Of a stretch of 64,000 nt of DNA, positions 36,512 to 45,433 are shown one piece after another (position 1 is the stretch's first letter; each line of letters opens with the position of its first letter). The notes below the pieces were generated by a model, which ran no database searches, had not been told where the DNA came from, and worked only from the letters and a program-made list of their open reading frames with translations. The stretch lies in assembly GCA_025267735.1 (NCBI GenBank), contig CM046304.1, forward strand, positions 6,634,001 to 6,698,000, given 5' to 3'. Both the position numbers and the translations under genes were made by a program. This stretch comes from Mactra quadrangularis (taxonomy: Eukaryota; Mollusca; Bivalvia; Venerida; Mactridae).

Positions 36512-37128
36512 AATAATTTGATACGGTCTGATGCACTCAATCGGCACACAGGGTGTGGTTTACACATTTTGACACGAAATGTTCGTGTAGAGAGTGACGA
36601 GTAATAAATTTCACTTTGCATGAATCCTTGTTAACTTTATAAATGAAAAAACATAAAACATTGCACGAATGTCGAGTCTGTCGGCGAGTTGTAACCATTG
36701 TTCTTGGTCTTTGGCGTCAGTTAGAAACGATTCCGGTCCCTTGCTACATCGTCCAAAGTCGCGATCGTCGAAAAGACCCGATTAAAGTGTCATGCAACTT
36801 GCAATAGTGATGAACACATTGAGAATAATAAAATTATAGCAATTTTCTATTTTAACAATACTTTATCGATATTTTTTAAAGATGTTTCCATGAACAGCCA
36901 CTCACCTGTTTGATAGAGGCTCCAGCATTCAACATTCCATTGGCTACGACACGATCCTGCATCGACATTCGTCCAATGTTTTATGTTTTTTCACTTATAA
37001 AGTTAACAAGGATTCATGCAAAGTGAAATTTAATACTCACCACTCTTTGCACGAACATTTCGTGTCAAAATGTGTAAATCAAACCCTGTGTGCCGATCGA
37101 GTGCATCGGACCGTATCAAATTATTTTA
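36512..37128. mobile_element. Foldback element, ~160-bp inverted arms
   Basis: Left arm about 36,512-36,672 and right arm about 36,965-37,128 are reverse complements (GATACGGTC, GCACACAGGGTGTGG-like, CAAGGATTCATGCAAAGTG blocks). Both arms end internally at AATGTCGA, each containing an ATG pointing inward. Inside, on the minus strand, a short ATG-led open stretch runs to CAAACAG followed by GTGAGT. Confidence 0.75.
36910..36972 (-). pseudogene. Possible transposase first exon in the foldback element
   Basis: From the ATG at the inner edge of the right arm the minus strand reads MSMQDRVVANGMLNAGASIK and then meets a CAG/GTGAGT donor. The helix pattern resembles the first helix of the helix-turn-helix domain in Tc1-like transposases (GML-AG--); this is a short, weak resemblance. 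No further exon seen. Confidence 0.3.
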
Positions 37129-37226
37129 ATCCCACAAATCGTTAGAAAATGACACAAAAATCACCTATGCAAAATTTAATAAGGATCCATTGGCCCGTTA
37201 TAAAATAATCAAAACTTGAAAAGAAA

Positions 37227-37400
37227 CTTGAACTACAAGTTGAATACCCATCTACCAGCTAGTAGTTCAAAAATACCTATGGTTGTATATCTGGGCCGAA
37301 CTACAAGTTGAATACCCAACCACTAGCTAGCGCGTAATTCGCGAACTACAAGTTGAATACCCAACTACTAGCTAGCTAGTAATTCGCGAACTACATATTG
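37227..37400. repeat. Short tandem repeat, ~52-64-bp units
   Basis: The phrase GAACTACAAGTTGAATACCC recurs at about 37,229, 37,293 and 37,345, with a partial copy at 37,388, alternating with CTAGCTAG and AATTCGCG blocks. Confidence 0.8.
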
Positions 37401-37510
37401 AATTACAATGTGCAATCTCCAAGCCAACTTCACATACCTTTATTTTAATCAAATCGACGGTCTGTGCCCAATGTCAATGTATAAGACAATATGTTTATTC
37501 ATTTATACTG

Positions 37511-37781
37511 GGTAAAACGCCGTGTCAACACATTTTGGTTATTTTACGACGTCCAGCGCACCTAACCTAGCTTTCCTGGACCCTTGTTTATAACCAGTAC
37601 TCACCAACTCTTTCACAAGGCCAGAAACTTCTCCATTAACCTTATTGATTGGGGAAAGTTGACATTATTGTCAATTATTCATGGAGGGGTATAACCTCCC
37701 GGGTGGGCATCGAACCTGTACCCCCTCGGTACACTAGATTCGAAATCCCGGTGAGCTACCAACTGCGCTACCGAGCCGGGT
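37511..37781 (-). mobile_element. tRNA-derived SINE, full-length copy
   Basis: Reverse complement of the copy at 54,096. The tRNA-like head at about 37,697-37,781 has A-box GTAGCGCAGTTGGTAGC and a B-box-like GGTTCGATGCCC. The body holds GACAATAATGTC and CCAGGAAAGCTAGGTTAGG, and the tail ends TGTGTTGACACGGCG. Pol III-transcribed elements of this type move with LINE machinery. Confidence 0.8.
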
Positions 37782-38193
37782 TAAGATAATATGTAAATTA
37801 TTGTATGCAATAAGTAAAGTGCATTTCAGCGTCGTATGTATGGTGGATTTTGTATTTTGATGAGGAAAATCTGTATACAGAATATCGGAGAAAAAACCAA
37901 CACGCTGTTACACAATTATTAGGCCAAAATTGGTGATTAGAGTCAACTTAAAACAAAAACTAAGGACTAACTGGAGAAATAAAGGGAATGACAGACATCT
38001 AAAGTTCAACACCATATTAAATCTCTTAGGGCCTGAGGCTTGGACGCACACAAAGACACTTAATAATAGACTTCAATTCGATTTACTCTAAGACAAAATA
38101 TAAACACGGGTTGAGTTTCTTTTTAAATCTAAAATGTCACTCGACGGTCGACCATACGCAGGCTGGCTAGACATGAATATTTTAAACTCACAA

Positions 38194-38342
38194 TAGGCGA
38201 GTTTCCTGAGCCTATCTCTAGCTAGCGCTTTGTGTCCTAGTACCCTTCTTATTCCAAAAGGAATACATATGTGTGGGATATCAAATAAAGGGTACCAAAG
38301 GGGCAAAGCGCTTGCTATTGATATGCTTAGGAAATTCGCCTA
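38194..38342. mobile_element. Palindromic MITE (149 bp)
   Basis: Termini TAGGCGA/TCGCCTA with ~50-bp imperfect arms (TTTCCTGAGC, AGCGCTTTG, GTACCCTT) and a palindromic centre. No coding capacity. Confidence 0.65.
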
Positions 38343-38547
38343 AAGTTAGTGACATAAAAATATTCAGAATTTAATTGAGCTCTTAGTAAAAAACAATGAA
38401 CATCTAAATAAAAGAGACAATGACCTTTTCACACTACTAATTTTTTTCCACGGTCTTTTTCATCTGAGGTATAACACGCAGTAAATTTTTAGACTAGACT
38501 TAATAATAAATAACCAAGCACTTTCGGTATTATAAATGAAAGTAATA

Positions 38548-38605
38548 AGACCTAGCTTTCCTGGACCATTGTCTATAACAAGTACTCACTACCCTACACT
38601 AATTA
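38548..38605 (-). mobile_element. SINE fragment
   Basis: Holds only the CCTAGCTTTCCTGGACCATT and AGTACTCACTACCCTAC part of the SINE body, minus orientation. Confidence 0.6.
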
Positions 38606-39342
38606 GACATTGTCATATTTTCAATCAATCTAAGTTGGGCTTGAATCAGCAACACCTTCAGGATACTAGGGTCGTAATTCAGCACGTAGCTTACTGCGTC
38701 ACAGTACTGTGTGACTTATTTATTCATTCTTATTCAAATCGTAAAAATTTAACTAAGAAATTATGGTTTTGGCAAAAAAACCAATCATTTATCTTGACTT
38801 GAGAATAACGTTTTTGACGTCGTACCGATAATACTTGCACGTATACAGCGGAAAAAATCGTACAGACAACTTTTCTCATATTTTGCTGTATAAAAGTCTA
38901 TACAATGCCTCATATCATATCAAAATTTAACAAAAATTTATCGGGCAGATTTTTCATCAAACAGACTGGAAGTCAATTTTTCTTGATTTTTTCTGATGTT
39001 GCCTATTTAGAAGTTTTTGTCTCTTTCAAAAGTTTTTAGATTAAATGTATATTTACACTATTCAGGTGGTAGAAAATTATATCAGCTTCAGAATGATACA
39101 TAATTTGTTGTTGCCACGCGGAAAATAAAGATTTAGCAATACATTATAGACGTGTTTTTACCGTTGTCGACTGCCGTAAAAAGTGCACGCGGTCGTCATG
39201 TTTACGACGTTTTGGTAACGTTATTAGCAATCATGACGTCAAATAAAGTGTAGATCTGAATAGGAAATATCTTCAAGTTTACAACAGTACCAAAACGTAT
39301 ACGCAAATCTAAAAAAAAAGTCAAAAGTACCATTCCACCTTT
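38606..39342. other. Non-coding interval
   Basis: No gene or repeat recognised. Confidence 0.35.
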
Positions 39343-39543
39343 ACGTGTCAACACAATTTTTTAGGTTATTTCACGGCGTCCAGCGCACCTAACCTAGCAT
39401 TCCTGTTGCCTGTAACCAGTACTCACCAACCTTTCAACAAGACCGGAAACTTCTCTATATATCTTTTCATTGGAGGAAAATTGGCATTATTGTAAAAATT
39501 GACATTATTGTAAAATATTCGAGGGTATAACCTCCCGGGATGG
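39343..39543 (-). mobile_element. SINE, truncated (tail and body, no tRNA head)
   Basis: Tail TGTCAACACAATT, ACGGCGTCCAGCGCACC and CCAGTACTCACCAAC align with the full-length copy. It breaks off at ATAACCTCCCGGGATGGG, where the tRNA head should start. Confidence 0.75.
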
Positions 39544-39654
39544 GATCTTAAAATAATAATAATTTTTTACTTGTATTATATCCATTAAGGGATAGATAAT
39601 AATTTTATTAATCCATGCATTATGTTTTAATATCCCGTAATGAAGGTGTTTACT

Positions 39655-39832
39655 GCTTCCATGAAAATTTGACAATAACGTCTATTTTCCGCCGTTAATA
39701 AGGTATACATGGAGAAAGTGCCGGCCGTGGAAGGGTAGATTCGAACTTGCTAAAGACAAGTGCCGAAGAAAGCTAGGTTAGGTGCTCTGGTGGGCTTGAA
39801 TAACCAGAATTGTGTCGACTTTGTATACAGAT
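39655..39832 (+). mobile_element. SINE body and tail, plus orientation
   Basis: TTCCATGAAAATTTGACAAT, ATGGAGAAAGTGCCGGCC and GAAAGCTAGGTTAGGTGC blocks match the family; head missing and tail partly altered. Confidence 0.7.
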
Positions 39833-40014
39833 TTTAAATGACTTTTTTTCCCGAAATCTAGCTGAGATATTGTACATAATCAAAAAGGATTATACTTTTT
39901 TGTTGGTCTGTTTGTTTTGCAATCAGTATACTGGTTGCTAGGCTGGTTGAACATTCTTATGAAATCCAACAATAATGCTGATAAGTCGTCTGTCTAGTTG
40001 TATAGGAAATACTT

Positions 40015-40110
40015 GGTATACGTTTAGGGAAGCTAGATCGGGTGAATTGACTTCTGTAAAATGACCATATTTATTTAACTTTTGTTGACACGGCTTTAAA
40101 CTCAATCAAA
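40015..40110 (+). mobile_element. Diverged SINE tail
   Basis: GGGAAGCTAGATCGGGTG, TAAAATGACCAT and TGTTGACACGGC are diverged forms of the SINE 3' domain. Confidence 0.55.
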
Positions 40111-40593
40111 TCATATTAATATATTTGTGTTAATCCAAATGGAGAAGATATCGGTCGTAAACAAACACGCCAGAGTTAAAATGAAACGAGTTTTGATGCG
40201 AGTCTAAAACCGGTTTTAAAATCGTGAAATTAATGATAGGGATTATTTTCTACCACGCCGTGTTATTGAAATGTGTACTAAATTAAGTGAAGGGGGAATT
40301 AGACTTTTTGGACTGTTCTCTTTTGGCTCTTATTAGTTACTTGCCCTGGAATAGTCTTAATTAATTAATTTATTTATTAATTTCATTCTGTTGCGTATGT
40401 TGCCAAATGGAAGTGGATCAAATTAAAGACAATGCTGATGTTAAATAGTGCACGTGAGGACAGGTTGATAAATGTTGTAGCATGAACACGTGGTCGTGGA
40501 ATTAATATGTGAATATCAAGAAGTGGTGAGTGTCTACTATTTTTCTGTCACGGAAATTACTTGTTCACATTATGGGAAGAAGGATATGTAAGC

Positions 40594-40665
40594 GGCCGGA
40601 TAGCTCAGTCGGGGGAGCACTCGCCTTGTAATCGAGAGCCCTGGGCTCGGGTCCCGGTCAGGTTG
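40594..40665 (+). tRNA. tRNA-Thr(TGT)-like gene, probably a pseudogene or SINE head
   Basis: A canonical 72-nt cloverleaf can be drawn: acceptor GGCCGGA/TCAGGTT (one mismatch, two G-U), perfect D stem GCTC/GAGC, anticodon loop CTTGTAA (anticodon TGT; the stem pair at the loop is C-T), and a T stem CTGGG/CCCGG. The T loop is CTCGGGT instead of TTCRANY, which argues against a working tRNA. No SINE body of the local family follows. Confidence 0.5.
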
Positions 40666-41031
40666 CATATTTTTCTTAGTACCCTGTGAAATTTCTATTG
40701 TTGTAGATTTGTTATTCTAATTTGATGTGCTTGTATATGACCTATTAGGGACCCTTATTGGGACATGTGTTTTGTGGCTAGGTTTTACCTGTAGGGTATA
40801 AGGTTAGATACTTTATTTTTAGAATAATTATTATATGCGGTAGAATGTCCTGTTCAATAATCTTTATTAGAAATATGTAAATATGTACATCTACCGCTTT
40901 AATTTATTAACATAACATATATACAATTTTATTTACATATATACAGACATTTATTAATCAATAGACATATTTAATTAATAATATAAACAATAAACATGTA
41001 ATGTATGTATGTATGTGACAAATATCAAAGT
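40666..41031. other. Non-coding, AT-rich, 3' side of the helicase locus
   Basis: No gene. A short (TATG)n run lies at about 40,998-41,014. Minus-strand AATAAA-type signals occur around 40,905 and 40,950, so it could serve as the 3' UTR of the locus. Confidence 0.4.
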
Positions 41032-42393
41032 TTATAAATGAGTCATTTCACATTCACTATCTGAACTAATAATAATATAGTCATCTTCTATCTTCTGCTT
41101 CTTTGGAGGTGTGACGTCATCATCTTCTTCATCTGTCTCGAATAGTCGTTTCCTTTCCATAGATAAGTAGGACTTGTATAAGTTGAGACGAGGTGTCTTT
41201 CTTGGTGTTTCTGGCTGAACTTGTAGGGTGGCCGTGAACGGTGGCGACATGTGATCATCTTGCATGGGTTCTTCTGAACTAATCGGTGAAACGATCGGTT
41301 GGTATATGTCAGTTGGAGTCACTGGAGAAACTTTGGGCTGGTATAGTTCTTGTACTGGAGATATTGGTGATACTGGGATGTAGAAGTGCTTCCTGTTGTT
41401 TGAAGACTCACAATCCGTGCTGTTTAGTATGCTCTCTGACTTTGGTGCAGTAGCCCATTCTTTAGGAGACTCTGTAATAGTAGCCAAACAGCCACCCTTG
41501 TGCATGTGGTGAAGTTGCGAAGGGTGGTCTGTGGCGCACCCGATGCAGGTAGTAAACTTGGGTAACTCGTTGACTGGACTTGTCTGTGTTTCCATCTCAC
41601 ACATTTCTATATCTGTCTGTGTTGACATGTCTCTGGTCTTGGATTCTGTCTGTGTCGTTGAGACTGCGAACTCTTGTACATCTGTCTGCGTTGCCCGGTC
41701 GAAGTCCATGGGTTCAACGTCTTGCTGAGGTTCTTCTGGTTGTTGCTGGTCTAGTTGTCGTCTTTCCACTAACATAATACTCTCAAACTCGTCAGTCTCC
41801 ATCTGGCGGAAAACGTCTTGGATGAATGTTGGATTTGGAATACCCTTCTTGCTGAAGTTCTTGGCGACTCTGCTCTCCTTCAAATTCCTGTACATGTAAC
41901 AACGATTACAGAAGGCATCCCTGTCATTTGAAACGTATTTCCAAATGTTGTTGTTCGTTGTAAGTATAACTGGCTTCCTGTTCATAATCTGTGACGGTCT
42001 GTTCTTTTTATTTATCTGCGTCGGCTCTCCACCAAGGACGTTTTTGTACAACTCTGACTTGGCGGCGCTCTCTATCGTCAGTTCGTTGATGAGAATGATG
42101 CTTGCATAAACAGCGTCCCCGAAGGGAAACTCTTTGCTCGTTGTGTGATACCCGGCGATTGAGTCGAGCGGGATCAACAACTTAGTCAAGAAAGTCTTGC
42201 CAGCATTCGATGCCCCCTGCAGGTACAGTGTATTCTTCTTGTTATCGACTTGTTTCAGGACTCTGTACATGTCGTAGAGGAGCTCGTTCGGATTGACATG
42301 TTGCTCCATGCACCAATAGTACAGGAATTGGCGAGTGTCATCCCAGGTCATGAAGTTGATATCAGAGGCGTATAATTCCGGCTTGAAGTCCAT
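41032..42393 (-). CDS. Parvovirus NS1-like superfamily 3 helicase with long regulatory tail, 453 aa
   Basis: Predicted replication helicase of a small DNA virus integrated in the host genome. Walker A GASNAGKT is at 60-67, the Walker B-like IILINEL at 99-105, the NS1-typical EFPFGDAV at 88-95 and LGGE at 120-123, and motif C PVILTTNNN at 141-149, all intact. After about residue 210 the tail holds four TQT motifs (235, 247, 258, 269), a C-x2-C plus His/Cys cluster (283-302), repeated SP/TP sites (340-400), KRLF (415-418), a basic PPKKQK patch (429-434) and YIIISSDSECE (439-449). The ATG is at 42,391-42,393; the frame opens upstream to a TAG at 42,418-42,420. It overlaps the preceding ORF by 32 nt in the +1 frame. 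No HUH nuclease motif was found. Confidence is high for SF3, moderate for parvovirus affinity. Confidence 0.75.
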   Translation of the reverse strand: MDFKPELYASDINFMTWDDTRQFLYYWCMEQHVNPNELLYDMYRVLKQVDNKKNTLYLQGASNAGKTFLTKLLIPLDSIAGYHTTSKEFPFGDAVYASIILINELTIESAAKSELYKNVLGGEPTQINKKNRPSQIMNRKPVILTTNNNIWKYVSNDRDAFCNRCYMYRNLKESRVAKNFSKKGIPNPTFIQDVFRQMETDEFESIMLVERRQLDQQQPEEPQQDVEPMDFDRATQTDVQEFAVSTTQTESKTRDMSTQTDIEMCEMETQTSPVNELPKFTTCIGCATDHPSQLHHMHKGGCLATITESPKEWATAPKSESILNSTDCESSNNRKHFYIPVSPISPVQELYQPKVSPVTPTDIYQPIVSPISSEEPMQDDHMSPPFTATLQVQPETPRKTPRLNLYKSYLSMERKRLFETDEEDDDVTPPKKQKIEDDYIIISSDSECEMTHL

Positions 42394-42796
42394 CAGCCAT
42401 TCGTAGTAGGTTTGACTCTAGTTGGTTATTTAATACGTACTCCTCCTTTGCACTGGAGTAAATCCTGCTCCACATATGTGACCTGAATAAGGACTTGAAG
42501 ACGTCATGATCTTTGGTGGAGGCTGTGAGTCTGAAGAGCTCATCTTTGTCCTGGCAGTGGTATTTGGTCATCAGCTGTAGTAACTGCTGGATATGATTGT
42601 AGAGCTGGTTGGGTTTATTGTTGGCTTGTCCGTCTGTGTGTTTTCTCTTCTCACCGTCGTGTTGTGGTGGTATGAGCTTTTGAATTTGTTCATCGTTGGA
42701 TCCCAGATATATCCTTGGGTTTAAGCTCATGTAGTTGCCAAAACCAGTGGGTGACACGATCTTCTGACTTTTAACTTCTACGTTGTTACTCAACAT
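42362..42796 (-). CDS. ORF C of the helicase locus (144 aa), likely upstream part of the helicase protein
   Basis: Starts at ATG 42,794-42,796 and stops at TGA 42,362-42,364. Its second half (about 60-130) is helical and charged, comparable in place to the segment before the helicase domain in NS1 proteins; that is an inference from position. It shares its reading frame with the ORF upstream (109 aa), with only TGA at 42,860-42,862 and 21 open codons between them. It overlaps the helicase ORF in the +1 frame. It could be a separate small protein, or part of one protein broken by mutation or recoding. Confidence 0.55.
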   Translation of the reverse strand: MLSNNVEVKSQKIVSPTGFGNYMSLNPRIYLGSNDEQIQKLIPPQHDGEKRKHTDGQANNKPNQLYNHIQQLLQLMTKYHCQDKDELFRLTASTKDHDVFKSLFRSHMWSRIYSSAKEEYVLNNQLESNLLRMADGLQAGIIRL

Positions 42797-42859
42797 GATG
42801 TTTCTTGTATGGGTAGGTGTTGGAGATGTGAGAAGCTGTTGGATTGTTGCACTTGACGA

Positions 42860-43189
42860 TCAGATGAAAATGATTATTATGGAATTCACAATTGCTGTCA
42901 CTGTTTCCGTCGTGATAATTCCCACTTGGTTCGTGCTAATGTACGTTTTTAAGGCATTAATGACTGTTCTATCCTTGTTACTCATACTCTGGTAGAGGTT
43001 TTTAGGAGTTGTCCACTTTGCGATCAGTTGCTTCTGTAGGGGTGCATGTCTGTTAAAATCATATTTAATGGTCTTCAGGTGACCGTCCGACATGGTAATT
43101 GGTTCTCCCTCAGATAGATCGACGATCTGTGGTACTATATAGTCAGCATTTATATGGCTGGGTAAGTTTGATATCACCAAGCAATACAT
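42860..43189 (-). CDS. ORF B of the helicase locus (109 aa), unknown
   Basis: ATG at 43,187-43,189, six nt after the stop of the coiled-coil ORF and in the same frame. Features: PSHINADY near the N-terminus, a charged centre and a hydrophobic C-terminus IVNSIIIIFI. No HUH motif, zinc finger or other domain recognised. The codons just before the ATG read TTTCAG, so an intron acceptor is also possible. Same strand and compact spacing suggest shared transcription with its neighbours. Confidence 0.5.
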   Translation of the reverse strand: MYCLVISNLPSHINADYIVPQIVDLSEGEPITMSDGHLKTIKYDFNRHAPLQKQLIAKWTTPKNLYQSMSNKDRTVINALKTYISTNQVGIITTETVTAIVNSIIIIFI

Positions 43190-43195
43190 CTGAAA

Positions 43196-43816
43196 TTATA
43201 AAATGTCACCATTACTTAAAAATGTTAAACCATTTTGTATGACCCCTTTTGTTAGATCGTCTTTTAGACTATTCAAGTCTAACTGCACGGACACTGATGT
43301 AGAGTTTGCATTTTGTGCTATTTGTTGTATGGCCGCTGTCGTATTGGCTATCGTGTGAACAGTGTTTGTTATATGGTGTACTGTTTCTGACACATTTTTG
43401 GCTATGTCCGTTGCGTCCTTTGCCGCTTTGGCTACGTCCGTCAATTTGGATGTCTGGTCTTCGATTAAACTTCTGGCAGTGTTTGCTATGCTCAGTGCAG
43501 ATGATACATTGCTCGTTAAGTTTGTGAATTGTGTCCATATACTGTCTCCTTGATCGTCTTTCACGTCTTCTAAATTGTCTTCGAGCTCGTCTATTTTGTC
43601 TTTCAGGTCCTGGTAGTCTGTCATATGTCCCGAAAAGTTCTTTTTGATGTTGGATATTTGTGTGTTTATTCGTTTAAAGTTCGAGTCTATAGCTTCTAGT
43701 TTTGTCGTTATGTCTGTGGTCTGTTGTTTCTGTATGTCTGCTATCAACTGTCGTAGATTGTCCAGTTCTGGTTTCAAGTCTTTGGCATTGGTCAGTGTAT
43801 TCAGTTGTGTTTGCAT
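43196..43816 (-). CDS. ORF A of the helicase locus: coiled-coil protein, ~206 aa
   Basis: First ATG at 43,814-43,816; the frame is open 15 codons further up to TTG 43,859-43,861 and begins after a TAG, so a 5' exon or lost start is possible. Long heptad stretches (LKDKIDELEDNLEDV and the Ala/Thr/Asn-rich second half with TVHTIANTTAAIQQIAQNAN) predict an extended, perhaps trimeric rod. No signal peptide or membrane segment. Rods of this kind occur in fibre or scaffold proteins of DNA viruses, but no specific homology is claimed. A TATA-like TTTATAA lies at about 43,956 upstream. Confidence 0.55.
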   Translation of the reverse strand: MQTQLNTLTNAKDLKPELDNLRQLIADIQKQQTTDITTKLEAIDSNFKRINTQISNIKKNFSGHMTDYQDLKDKIDELEDNLEDVKDDQGDSIWTQFTNLTSNVSSALSIANTARSLIEDQTSKLTDVAKAAKDATDIAKNVSETVHHITNTVHTIANTTAAIQQIAQNANSTSVSVQLDLNSLKDDLTKGVIQNGLTFLSNGDIL

Positions 43817-43892
43817 CTGTTGTATTTTTGTAGTGTTTGTATTTACACTGCGTTTTGACAAGTCTATGGCTAAGTGAAACTAGCAGGGTCTA

Positions 43893-43966
43893 TGACGGGC
43901 TCGAACCAATAATTTTTCGATTTCTATGCACGTGCTCTACAGCTGGACAATGATCTTATAAAGCCA
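43893..43966 (-). tRNA. Degenerate tRNA-like sequence
   Basis: Minus strand holds a B-box-like GGTTCGAGCCCG and an A-box-like CAGCTGTAGAGCAC, with a weak acceptor match. It lies just upstream of the helicase locus. Probably a pseudogene or SINE remnant. Confidence 0.4.
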
Positions 43967-44179
43967 TATTAAGCATACCAGTGCCATGATGAGAATTGCA
44001 TGTTTTTATTTTATTTTTTGCAATTCAATCAAAAGTGAAATTGTCTATTACAATTGAAATGCTTTATTAAACATATTTTACTGATTAACCTCTTCTCGAT
44101 TCCTTGGCCCCATAAGCCATGCGAGGTATTTCGAAAATAGTGTCCCGCGGGAGTCGTTGGTTAGAACCCCATTCAGACT

Positions 44180-44336
44180 GGTTATAACATAAATGGACAT
44201 TTGACAATTATGTCGAATTTTCTCAATTAATATCTTATACGGAGAAGTTGTCGGCATTAGGGCCAGGGAAACATAAGTTATGTGAACTAGCCTTTGTAAA
44301 ATGACCATAATTTGTTTGAACACGGTGTTAAACCTA
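44180..44336 (+). mobile_element. Diverged SINE body and tail
   Basis: ATGGACATTTGACAATTATG, TACGGAGAAGTTGTCGGC and TAAAATGACCAT...ACACGGTGTTAA follow the family order. Same orientation and same 3' domain as the fragment at 40,015. Confidence 0.6.
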
Positions 44337-45433
44337 ATCTAAGAAATATACCTTTTCGAATTAAAGTTTGTCTATTTATGCAGGTATAAAAAAGTTTCGC
44401 CTGTAGCAACACAAATATGTGTAATCAAACGGATTAATTTCGTCCTCGTGTTTTTCTAACAAAAGTGTATAAGATTTGTGTGTGTATCTAGAATAAATAA
44501 GCCAGTGACAGGAACAAGTGTCTTTATTTATTCTTACATGCTTTTAAATATAAACAACAAAATTTATCGTAGTATCTTTGTTATTATTCAACAGAAATTG
44601 AAATAGTGTCATACTTGTCAGGTTCATTTATTATTGTTTTTTATGCTTATGTTAAGACCGGACATACGGTTGTTAACTGGTCATTATGACTAAACCACGA
44701 TCGGCCGTTTTCGTGATTGTAATATTTCACTCAGGGCTTCATGGAAATTCCTTCCTACCAAATTTTCGACCGTTGTATAAGGAACAATATACAATGTACC
44801 ATTTTTATGTATACATATCTTTTTCTTTCCTAATTATGTAATATTTACTTCTCATTATTTTATATCCATGTTTAATCTTTTACAGTTTACCAAACACACA
44901 TTCTGAAGTCAGTTCTGGTGTATATGTTTGATGGAACACTAAGATTATTGTTGCTGTTTACTACTGATGTTCAATGGTTAACATTCACCTTGGATGCAAA
45001 GTAAGTTCTAATTAATATTCTATCTTGTGAAAAATGACCTGAGACTTCAATTAATGTATCATTAATATACAGCCTAACCTGTAAACAAAGGACAGTCACG
45101 GGAAAATCCAAAAGTGTCCATTGTGGATAGGCGTCCTTTATAGACTTGGGCGAGTGCTAATACATATATATGTTATCTCGAACTCAAGTTTTTTCCATTC
45201 ACACTGACAATACAACTTTTTTTTCAACACATGAGTTACAAAATTTATTCTATTGATTTTTGAAAATATAAAAGCTATGGATATAATGAAAAAAATCCTA
45301 AAAAAAACAAGAATTGAATTAGAATTTAAATGTATATAAAACATATGATGTACATATGATTGAATAAATAAATATATGCATTATATCAGTTAGCCGTAGT
45401 GCAATGACCACAGTGTGTAATATAATTATTATA
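44337..45433. other. Non-coding; one end of a TIR element near 45,070
   Basis: At 45,070-45,150, CAGCCTAACCTGTAAACAAA followed by GTGTCCATTGTGGATAGGCG resembles the left end of the element at 54,483. The matching right end was not found. Otherwise nothing recognised. Confidence 0.45.

Larger units (their letters stand above)
41032..43861 (-). mobile_element. Endogenous parvovirus-like element (four ORFs, no capsid gene seen)
   Basis: A compact minus-strand run of four ORFs with gaps of 6, 63 and -32 nt, visibly richer in GC and in CTG/GTC-type codons than its AT-rich surroundings, which fits acquired DNA. The helicase ORF is clean, while two stops and one frame change separate the others. 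No terminal hairpins, capsid gene or phospholipase motif were found between the SINE tails on either side. Confidence 0.65.

Noticed and set aside
43269..43877. Several ORFs antisense to or overlapping the coiled-coil ORF
   Set aside because: Shadows in other frames of the GC-richer coiled-coil gene; no independent features.
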